The notes under the pieces are model-generated. The model had not been told where the DNA came from. It did no database searches and saw only the letters and a list, made by a program, of their open reading frames with translations. A stretch of 7,177 nt of DNA from an uncultured Porphyromonadaceae bacterium (GTDB lineage: Bacteria > Bacteroidota > Bacteroidia > Bacteroidales > Muribaculaceae): the NCBI GenBank assembly GCA_900548875.1, contig URMA01000121.1, forward strand, positions 1-7,177, given 5' to 3'. Below, one piece after another: positions 1 to 5,003 of this stretch. How positions within the stretch are numbered: position 1 is the first letter of the stretch; every line of letters starts with the position of its first letter. Position numbers and translations under genes: made by a program.

Positions 1-40
1 TGTCGCCTCTCTTTTCTTCGCGTGTCAGCGTTCCCATTTG

Positions 41-48
41 CAAACATA
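41..48 (-). promoter_or_regulatory. Possible -7 box of a divergent promoter
   Basis: Read on the minus strand this is TATGTTTG, a full match to the Bacteroidetes -7 consensus TAnnTTTG, and it is followed by C as is common. Transcription would run off the left edge, so it could serve a divergently transcribed gene outside the window. No TTTG -33 element is found at the usual distance of about 20 bp; the nearest one on that strand, at 79-76, is 27 bp away. A short minus-strand ATG reading frame begins at 37 and is open to the edge (12 codons), which is too little to call a gene. Confidence 0.3.
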
Positions 49-110
49 GTAACTTCTGTCTAATATTAATCTTTTCAAATCTTTAGATAAGATAGGATGC
101 GGTTTGGCAT

Positions 111-134
111 GAAACTCAAACAAGTTTGGTTTTC
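111..134. repeat. Imperfect inverted repeat in module 1
   Basis: The inner arms CAAAC (117-121) and GTTTG (124-128) flank the AA centre, and the outer arms GAAAC (111-115) and GTTTTC (129-134) pair with small bulges. It is the module 1 counterpart of the hairpins in modules 2 and 3. Confidence 0.5.
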
Positions 135-185
135 TGCCTTCGACTTTCATTATCTTTAGATAAGATATGATGCGGCTCGGGATAA

Positions 186-214
186 AAAATAATTGAAACA
201 AGTTTCATTATTTT
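186..214. repeat. Inverted repeat in module 2
   Basis: TGAAAC (194-199) and GTTTCA (202-207) surround the AA centre. The pairing continues outward through AAAATAA (186-192) and TTATTTT (208-214) with a single bulged T at 193. This gives about 13 paired positions on each side. Confidence 0.6.
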
Positions 215-270
215 ATTCTCCCCTCGCCTTTCGCTATCTTTAGATAAGATAGGATGCAGTTCGGGATAGC

Positions 271-296
271 CAAACTTGAAAACAAGTTTTCGTTTG
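271..296. repeat. Inverted repeat in module 3
   Basis: CAAAC (271-275) pairs with GTTTG (292-296), and GAAAAC (278-283) pairs with GTTTTC (286-291), with a two-base bulge at 276-277 and AA at the centre. The right arm contains the TTTG -33 element of the promoter for the U32 gene, so the structure may overlap the polymerase or activator site. Confidence 0.6.
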
Positions 297-324
297 TCTC
301 TCCTCTCACCTTTCACTATCTTTG
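293..324 (+). promoter_or_regulatory. Promoter of the U32-family gene
   Basis: TTTG at 293-296 and TATCTTTG at 317-324 are separated by 20 bp. This matches the Bacteroidetes -33/-7 promoter (TTTG, then TAnnTTTG). Transcription would begin near 330, leaving a leader of about 35-40 nt before the ATG at 368. This is the only module boundary where the -7 box keeps its final G. Confidence 0.75.
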
Positions 325-367
325 CAAACGGATTGGAAACGCGTCCTGTCCGAAGAACAATTATCGT

Positions 368-1636
368 ATGGAAAGAAAAGAATTTGAAGTAATGGCGCCT
401 GTCGGCTCCTACGAATCGCTGTATGCAGCTATACAAGGCGGTGCCGATGCAGTGTATTTCGGCATTGAAGGCTTGAATATGCGGGCTAAATCGTCGAACA
501 ATTTTACGATTGACGACTTGCATAACATTGCCCGTACTTGCAGCGAGCACGGTTTGAAAAGCTATCTCACGGTCAATACAGTTGTTTATGATGAGGATAT
601 AGAACTGATGCACCGTATCGTTGAAGCGGCAAAGGAAGCCGGCATTTCGGCGATCATTGCTTCGGATATGGCTGCCATTCTCTATGCACGCCAAATCGGG
701 GTTGAGGTGCATATTTCCACACAGGTCAATGTGTCGAATGCTGAAGCTGTGCGTTTCTATTCGCAGTTTGCCGATGTGGTGGTGCTTGCCCGTGAGTTGA
801 ATTTGACACAGGTGGCCGGTATCTACGACACAATCCAGCGCGAAAACATTACAGGACCTCACGGTGAAAAGGTGCGTATCGAAATGTTCTGTCACGGAGC
901 TTTGTGTATGGCGGTTTCCGGCAAATGCTATTTGAGCCTGCACGAAATGAATTCGTCGGCCAACCGTGGTGCCTGCACGCAGATTTGCCGTCGCGGCTAC
1001 GAAGTGACCGACCTTGACACGGGCGACCAGTTGGCGATTGAAAACAAATATATCATGTCGCCGAAGGACTTGAAGACTATCCACTTCATGAACAAGATGA
1101 TTGATGCCGGTGTGCGTGTGTTCAAAATCGAAGGTCGTGCCCGTGGTGCTGAATATGTCCGTACCGTGGTTTCTTGCTACAACGAGGCTATCAATGCCTG
1201 CATCGATGGAACTTATTCCGAAGAAAAGGTGGCGCAGTGGGATGAACGCCTGTCGAAAGTGTTTAACCGCGGATTCTGGAATGGCTATTATCTCGGCCAG
1301 CGTCTGGGTGAATGGACATCGAAATACGGTTCGTCGGCAACGCGCGTGAAAATCTATGCTGCCAAGGGTATCCGCTATTTCTCGAATATCCATGTGGCTG
1401 AATTCCAGATGGAAAACGACGAGCTTCATGTTGGCGACGAAATTGTCATCACCGGACCGACAACGGGAGCCATCATCATGAAGGTGGAAGAAATCCGTGT
1501 AGACTTGAAGCCGGTTGAAAAAACCGTACGTGGCGAGCGTTTCTCTATCCGTGTTGACGAAAAAGTGCGCCCGAGCGACAAACTGTTTATTTGGCGTGAC
1601 GTGGTAGAAGTGCGCAAAAACCGCGTCATTAAATAG
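368..1636 (+). CDS. trhP: Peptidase U32-family protein, probably tRNA hydroxylation enzyme TrhP
   Basis: This 422-residue protein belongs to family U32, long annotated as collagenase-like peptidases. Characterised members such as E. coli TrhP are Fe-S proteins that act in prephenate-dependent 5-hydroxyuridine formation at tRNA position 34. The N-terminal part (about residues 5-330, opening MAPVGSYES and GGADAVYFG) is the U32 barrel. The family signature lies at residues 172-190 (EMFCHGALC through GKCYLS). Cys180, Cys187, Cys203 and Cys207 match the expected iron-sulfur ligands. Residues about 325-420 form the small C-terminal beta domain seen in TrhP-type members. The length is near that of E. 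coli TrhP and well short of RlhA. The ATG at 368 was chosen because it lies just after the promoter and begins the conserved MERKEFEVMAPVG region; the frame extends upstream to 254, but that lies in the repeat array before the promoter. It appears to be a single-gene transcript. Family assignment is firm; the TrhP function is inferred. Confidence 0.9.
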   Translation: MERKEFEVMAPVGSYESLYAAIQGGADAVYFGIEGLNMRAKSSNNFTIDDLHNIARTCSEHGLKSYLTVNTVVYDEDIELMHRIVEAAKEAGISAIIASDMAAILYARQIGVEVHISTQVNVSNAEAVRFYSQFADVVVLARELNLTQVAGIYDTIQRENITGPHGEKVRIEMFCHGALCMAVSGKCYLSLHEMNSSANRGACTQICRRGYEVTDLDTGDQLAIENKYIMSPKDLKTIHFMNKMIDAGVRVFKIEGRARGAEYVRTVVSCYNEAINACIDGTYSEEKVAQWDERLSKVFNRGFWNGYYLGQRLGEWTSKYGSSATRVKIYAAKGIRYFSNIHVAEFQMENDELHVGDEIVITGPTTGAIIMKVEEIRVDLKPVEKTVRGERFSIRVDEKVRPSDKLFIWRDVVEVRKNRVIK

Positions 1637-1660
1637 AACAATCTTTATTGAGATATTCCT

Positions 1661-1692
1661 GCCCTTGTTTCCCCGAAGCAAGGGCTTTTTTT
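1661..1692 (+). terminator. Intrinsic terminator of the U32 gene
   Basis: GCCCTTG (1661-1667) and CAAGGGC (1679-1685) form a 7-bp stem. This extends to 10 bp if TTT/AAG with one G-T pair is included, leaving the loop CCCCG. Seven T residues follow directly (1686-1692). It lies 24 nt after the stop codon and closes the transcript before the intergenic region. Confidence 0.9.
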
Positions 1693-1697
1693 ATGCC

Positions 1698-1766
1698 TAT
1701 ACCCCGAAAAAGTCTGTACGAATGGAAAGTTTTTATGGGTATAACCCTAAAAAGTGTCTTGTACGA
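1698..1766. repeat. Imperfect direct repeat with a hairpin in the second copy
   Basis: A segment TATACCCCGAAAAAGT followed by CTGTACGA (1698-1721) reappears in altered form at 1740-1766 (TATAACCCTAAAAAGT, then GTCTTGTACGA). Overlapping the second copy, TTTTTA (1730-1735) and TAAAAA (1748-1753), and GGGT (1737-1740) and ACCC (1744-1747), form a 10-bp stem with one bulged T and a three-base loop. Its role is unknown. It lies between the U32 terminator and the promoter of the next gene. Confidence 0.45.
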
Positions 1767-1801
1767 GGTGTCGGTTTTGGGGAATAAAAACGCTGTAACT
1801 G

Positions 1802-1832
1802 TTTGATTAATGCGTTGAAATGATTAACTTAG
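1802..1832 (+). promoter_or_regulatory. Candidate promoter of the DUF2007 gene
   Basis: TTTG at 1802-1805 and TAACTTAG at 1825-1832 are separated by 19 bp. The second element fits TAnnTTTG except for one base. Initiation near 1838-1840 would give a leader of about 20 nt before the ATG at 1859. Confidence 0.5.
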
Positions 1833-1858
1833 AGGCATAAATCCAAATAGTAAGGCGT

Positions 1859-2341
1859 ATGGACGAACGGTTGTTGATAAAGTGTGAGAATACGATAGTG
1901 GCCGATGAGGTGGTGGAGTTGCTTCACGCTCATGGTATCGTGTCGAGGCAGCACGATGAAAGCCAGGACCCGCGAATCGGTGCTTATGGCCCGCTGACGG
2001 GTATTTCCATCTTTGTGTTTGAACGGGATTATGAGCAGGCTAAAACGCTTGTTGCGTCCGTATGGAAGGAGAAAAATGCCGTGCGCCCGTTCTGTCCGAA
2101 ATGCGGCAGTGAAAACACGGTTCCTCTTGTCCGTCGTCCTGTGGCGGGGTTGATTGTGCTTTCCGTGCTTTTGGTCGTTGTTCCGGCCGTATATATTGGT
2201 TTGCCGAAGGGGTTGGGCTTGCGTTCGAGCGTGGCCGATTACGTAGCCTTATTTATGGCAATCGTGGGCATCGTATTGGCATTTATGATTAAAACCTACA
2301 ACTATCGGTGTGCCGACTGCGGCAAGAAATTTACCCGCTGA
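1859..2341 (+). CDS. DUF2007 membrane protein with split zinc ribbon
   Basis: This is a 160-residue protein of unknown function. Residues about 4-70 resemble DUF2007, a small alpha/beta domain described as a putative signal-transducing domain; the usual features are an N-terminal strand (LLIKCENTIVADEV), the GIxS stretch, and a late strand (ISIFVFERDYEQAKTLV). Cys79 and Cys82 (FCPKCGSEN) form one zinc knuckle, and Cys151 and Cys154 (YRCADCGKKF) a second one at the C-terminus. Between them are two hydrophobic helices, about residues 95-115 and 126-144. No signal peptide is visible. With two helices, both knuckles would be on the same side of the membrane, most likely the cytoplasm with the DUF2007 domain, and could join into one zinc ribbon. 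The ATG at 1859 begins the conserved domain and follows a plausible promoter. No partner gene is obvious: the next gene has its own promoter and operator. Confidence 0.8.
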   Translation: MDERLLIKCENTIVADEVVELLHAHGIVSRQHDESQDPRIGAYGPLTGISIFVFERDYEQAKTLVASVWKEKNAVRPFCPKCGSENTVPLVRRPVAGLIVLSVLLVVVPAVYIGLPKGLGLRSSVADYVALFMAIVGIVLAFMIKTYNYRCADCGKKFTR

Positions 2342-2385
2342 CAGTCTTCGGTAATTTCCTTATAATGAGTTAATAATACCCTCAT

Positions 2386-2424
2386 GCGGATAATAAGCCG
2401 CAAATTTTGCGGTTAATTATCCGC
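2386..2424. promoter_or_regulatory. Composite palindromic operator before the Fic gene
   Basis: This 39-bp segment is almost perfectly palindromic around 2405: 18 of 19 position pairs match if one G-T is allowed, with a single A-A mismatch. It contains four related 12-bp sites: TGCGGATAATAA (2385-2396) and TGCGGTTAATTA (2408-2419) on the plus strand, and TGCGGCTTATTA (2402-2391) and TGCGGATAATTA (2425-2414) on the minus strand. Same-strand sites are 23 bp apart, about two helical turns. It overlaps the TTTG at 2406-2409 and ends 7 bp before the -7 box, as a repressor site would. The C-terminal winged helix of the downstream Fic protein is a candidate binder, by inference only. It lies upstream of the predicted start of transcription and lacks a T-run on the plus strand, so a role as the DUF2007 terminator is less likely. 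Confidence 0.75.
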
Positions 2425-2439
2425 AAAAGTGTATATTTG
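2406..2439 (+). promoter_or_regulatory. Promoter of the Fic gene
   Basis: TATATTTG at 2432-2439 is a perfect -7 box. TTTG at 2406-2409 lies 22 bp upstream, inside the palindrome and slightly further than the ideal distance. Initiation would be near 2445-2447, only about 5-12 nt before the candidate start codons at 2451 and 2457. Confidence 0.7.
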
Positions 2440-2456
2440 CAAAAACAGTGATGCCT

Positions 2457-3581
2457 ATGTATATACATGAACATAAAGAATGGCCTTCTTTTTCGTGGAA
2501 TAAGGAACTCGTCGGAGAAAAACTGAACGAGGTAAACAAGGCTGTGGGCTATTTGATGGGACGTCTTAGTGTAATCGGTTTTAATGACAAGATGTCTGCC
2601 GTCGTTGAGTCTATCTCTCATGATATCATTGCATCATCGGAAATTGAAGGAGTGGAATTGAACAGTGAACAGGTACGCTCATCGGTAGCCCGTAAGCTTG
2701 GTGTGCAGTTACAGAATCCTATTGCATCTTCCCGCTATATAGACGGAGTAGTTGAAATGGCACTTGATGCAACCGTCAATTTCAATAGTCCGCTTACCCA
2801 TGAACGACTTTTCGGCTGGCACAACTGCCTGTTTCCTACCGGATGGAGTGGTCCAACGAAAATTGATGTAGCCCGATACCGCAGTGGCGAAATGAAAGTT
2901 GTATCTGGAATGTTCGGTCGGGAAAAGGTGCATTATGTAGCGCCTGCTCCTGAAAAAATAGACGAAGAAATGAATCGGTTTCTGGACTGGTTCAATTCAG
3001 ATGCACATAACGGCTATGTAAAATCGGCGATAGCCCATTTGTGGTTTGTCTGTATCCATCCTTTCGATGACGGAAACGGACGAATCGGACGAGCCATTGC
3101 TGATATGGCACTTTTACAGGCTGAAAACTCCAAGATGCGTTTCTTCAGTATCTCCCATCAGATAAACAAGGATAAAAAGCAGTATTACGACATATTGGAG
3201 AAAACACAAAAGGGAGATTGCGAGATTACTGAATGGATCCTCTGGTATCTTGACTGCTTGCTCCGTTCCGTCGAACAATCCGACGAAACATTGTCGAAGG
3301 TTTTGAACAAGGCCATATTCTGGCAAACCCATGCCGAAACAGTCCTGTCCGAACGACAACGTGAAGTCTTGAATTTATATTTGGACGGTTATCCCGGCAA
3401 ACTGACGGCTAAGAACTGGGCAAAACGTGTAAAAGTATCACTTGACACGGCAGCACGCGATATAAAGGATTTGGTGGAAAAAGGTGTGTTGGTTCCTCAG
3501 CAGGGGCGGGTTCGTGACGTTTTTTACGGAATCCGGTGCAGTGACACTATTCTTGTCATTCCAATACCTGAAGATTTATAA
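2457..3581 (+). CDS. fic: Class II Fic protein (predicted AMP transferase) with winged helix
   Basis: Fic proteins usually transfer AMP from ATP to hydroxyl side chains of target proteins. In this 374-residue protein, the N-terminal part (about 1-90, MYIHEHKEWPSFSW) resembles the DUF4172 region of Bacteroidetes Fic proteins. Residues 60-65, SSEIEG, match the inhibitory motif [S/T]xxxE[G/N], with Glu64 as the residue that blocks ATP binding. This places it in class II, where the inhibitory helix is N-terminal in the same chain. The Fic motif HPFDDGNGRIGR at 201-212 is complete, so the enzyme should be active once relieved. Residues about 295-358 (LSERQREVLNLYLDG through RDIKDLVEKGVL) form a winged helix-turn-helix, as in SoFic-type proteins. 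No antitoxin gene is adjacent. ATG 2457 is chosen because family members begin with MYIHE; ATG 2451 and GTG 2448 are in frame and possible. Several parts of the gene look AT-richer than the convergent glycine-cleavage operon, a hint of separate origin. The target protein is unknown. Confidence 0.92.
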   Translation: MYIHEHKEWPSFSWNKELVGEKLNEVNKAVGYLMGRLSVIGFNDKMSAVVESISHDIIASSEIEGVELNSEQVRSSVARKLGVQLQNPIASSRYIDGVVEMALDATVNFNSPLTHERLFGWHNCLFPTGWSGPTKIDVARYRSGEMKVVSGMFGREKVHYVAPAPEKIDEEMNRFLDWFNSDAHNGYVKSAIAHLWFVCIHPFDDGNGRIGRAIADMALLQAENSKMRFFSISHQINKDKKQYYDILEKTQKGDCEITEWILWYLDCLLRSVEQSDETLSKVLNKAIFWQTHAETVLSERQREVLNLYLDGYPGKLTAKNWAKRVKVSLDTAARDIKDLVEKGVLVPQQGRVRDVFYGIRCSDTILVIPIPEDL

Positions 3582-3586
3582 TTAAA

Positions 3587-3621
3587 CCGGCCGTTAGAAC
3601 CATTCGAATTCTAACGGCCGG
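3587..3621. terminator. Bidirectional terminator between convergent genes
   Basis: CCGGCCGTTAGAA (3587-3599) and its exact complement at 3609-3621 form a 13-bp stem with a 9-base loop. It begins 5 nt after the Fic stop codon and lies 26 nt past the end of the minus-strand operon. The minus-strand side is followed by TTTAATTATAAAT, a fair T-rich tail. The plus-strand tail (AGTTTGTATT) is weaker. It probably serves both transcripts, best the glycine-cleavage operon. Confidence 0.85.
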
Positions 3622-3647
3622 AGTTTGTATTGGGGATTGTTTCAGAT

Positions 3648-4991
3648 TCAGCTGTGTGCGGCGGTTTGGATGACTTCGCCGAGGGTCGGGTGCGTGTGGA
3701 CGATGTTCTGCAAATCGTCGAGCGTTGCGCCTACGCTGATAAGCGCACACACTTCCTGCACGAGGTCGGCCGCATGCGGACCGAACAGATGGCAGCCCAA
3801 CAGTTTGCCGTCTGCGCCCACTACGAGCTTGCAGAAGCCGTCGGTTTCGTCGAGGCACACTGCCTTACCGTTGGCACGGAAGAACGATTTCTTACAGGTG
3901 CAGGCTATGCCCTTTTCCTTGCATTCGTCTTCGGTCAGCCCTACGGTTGCCGCTTCCGGCATGGTGAATACGGCTGCCGGCATCACGTTGAGATTCAGCT
4001 TGTCGGGAATCCCCATGATGTGGTTCAACGCACGGATACCCTGGAACGTAGCCGCATGAGCCAGCATATATCCGCCGATGATGTCGCCGATGGCGTAGAT
4101 ATGTGGCATGCTGGTCTGCATGTTTTCGTTCACGACAACGCCGCGTGGCGTAGCCTCAACGCCAACATCCTCCAAGTTCAGCGATGACAGGTTCGGACGT
4201 CGTCCTACGGCCATCAGTACCTTGTCGGCCACTACGGTTTCTTCCTTGCCCTTGCGGGTGTAGGTCACCGTCAGTTCGTCGCCGTTTTGTGCAATGGCGC
4301 TCACGGCTGCCTGGGTGGTAATCGTAATGCCCCGTTTGCCCAACGACTGGCGCAGGCGTTTTGCCATGTCGCTGTCGAAGCGCGGAAGAATTTCCTTGGC
4401 ATATTCCACTACAGTCACCTCGCTGCCGAAACTGGTGAATATCGAAGCAAATTCAAGACCAATGACACCCGCTCCGATGATGCAGAGACGGTGGGGAACA
4501 TGGTCGATGTCCAGCAGTTCGCGTGAAGTAATCACGCCCGGCAGGTCGTTGCCCGGAATGGGAAGCATGGCCGCAGTCGAACCGGTGGCAATGATTATGT
4601 TTTCAGCCGTAAATGTTTCTTCACCGACGGCCACCGTATGCGTGTCTACGAAGCGGGCCGTGCCCTGCACCAGTTGTATGCGAGGGTTGGCAAGCAGCGT
4701 TTTTACACCATTTTTCAGTTGTTCGACGATGGCATTTTTCCGTTGTGCCGCTACCGAGAAATCAAACGAATAGACAACGTCCTCCACGCCAAACGTGTCC
4801 GACTTTGCCAAATCCTCTATCAGCTGTGCGTTCCGGCAGAAAGCTTTTGTAGGAATACATCCCTCGTTGAGGCATGTTCCCCCTACTTCGCCGGCTTCAA
4901 TCAGCACGGTGTCGATGCCGCGGCGGGCAGCGAGGAGGGCGGTTTCGTAGCCGCCCGGTCCTGCCCCTATGATAATCAGTTTATGGTCCAT
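3648..4991 (-). CDS. lpdA: Dihydrolipoyl dehydrogenase (E3 / glycine cleavage L-protein)
   Basis: This flavoprotein re-oxidises dihydrolipoyl groups with NAD+, using FAD and a redox disulfide. It is 447 residues long, slightly short of the usual 460-475. Residues 5-14 (LIIIGAGPGG) are the FAD-binding dinucleotide fold. Cys40 and Cys45 in GGTCLNEGCIPTK form the active disulfide. ATGS (136-139) is the usual internal FAD contact. GAGVIGLE (173-180) is the NAD-binding fold, and YAIGDI (299-304) is the second FAD motif. The C-terminal dimerisation domain carries HTHPTLGE (432-439), supplying the catalytic His434-Glu439 pair. There is no lipoyl domain at the N-terminus. It begins 12 nt after gcvPB on the same strand and is the last gene of the operon, so its main partner is probably the lipoylated H-protein. 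It may also serve 2-oxoacid dehydrogenases if no other E3 gene exists. Mercuric or glutathione reductase are unlikely, given the intact HPT motif and context. Confidence 0.95.
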   Translation of the reverse strand: MDHKLIIIGAGPGGYETALLAARRGIDTVLIEAGEVGGTCLNEGCIPTKAFCRNAQLIEDLAKSDTFGVEDVVYSFDFSVAAQRKNAIVEQLKNGVKTLLANPRIQLVQGTARFVDTHTVAVGEETFTAENIIIATGSTAAMLPIPGNDLPGVITSRELLDIDHVPHRLCIIGAGVIGLEFASIFTSFGSEVTVVEYAKEILPRFDSDMAKRLRQSLGKRGITITTQAAVSAIAQNGDELTVTYTRKGKEETVVADKVLMAVGRRPNLSSLNLEDVGVEATPRGVVVNENMQTSMPHIYAIGDIIGGYMLAHAATFQGIRALNHIMGIPDKLNLNVMPAAVFTMPEAATVGLTEDECKEKGIACTCKKSFFRANGKAVCLDETDGFCKLVVGADGKLLGCHLFGPHAADLVQEVCALISVGATLDDLQNIVHTHPTLGEVIQTAAHS

Positions 4992-5003
4992 ACGTGAGAG
5001 CCG

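Larger units (their letters stand above)
79..324 (+). repeat. Three tandem promoter-like modules plus final promoter box
   Basis: A core of about 32 bp, beginning ATCTTTAGATAAGATA, occurs at 79-110, 152-183 and 236-267, spaced 73 and 84 bp apart. A fourth, truncated match begins at 318, 82 bp further on, where it becomes the apparent promoter box TATCTTTG. Each module has the same order of parts: a TATCTTTA box inside a TATCTT/AAGATA inverted repeat (AATCTTTA in the first copy), a GC-rich stretch (GGATGCGG or similar), an imperfect hairpin centred on CAAG, and a pyrimidine-rich run ending in CTTTC. The array fills most of the untranslated region before the U32 gene. It looks like repeated duplication of the promoter segment, with the upstream copies having lost the last G of the box. 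Confidence 0.8.

Noticed and set aside
254..367. Upstream extension of the U32 protein to an ATG at 254
   Set aside because: This ATG lies inside the third repeat module and before the likely promoter. The added 38 residues are not like U32 proteins, and the conserved N-terminus begins at 368.
116..1681. A 521-codon open frame on the minus strand covering the repeat array and the U32 gene
   Set aside because: It is antisense to a well-recognised conserved gene, resembles no known family, and owes its length to the codon pattern of the plus-strand gene. Copies of the module would be translated as similar peptides, which could cause false hypothetical-protein annotations.
2386..2424. The palindrome as the terminator of the DUF2007 gene or as a CRISPR or attachment site
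   Set aside because: No T-run follows on the plus strand, and it overlaps the Fic promoter, which favours an operator. There is a single copy with no spacer pattern, and no integrase gene in the window.
3630..4187. Plus-strand frames opposite the end of lpdA
   Set aside because: They overlap the catalytic C-terminal domain of lpdA in antisense and show no family resemblance.
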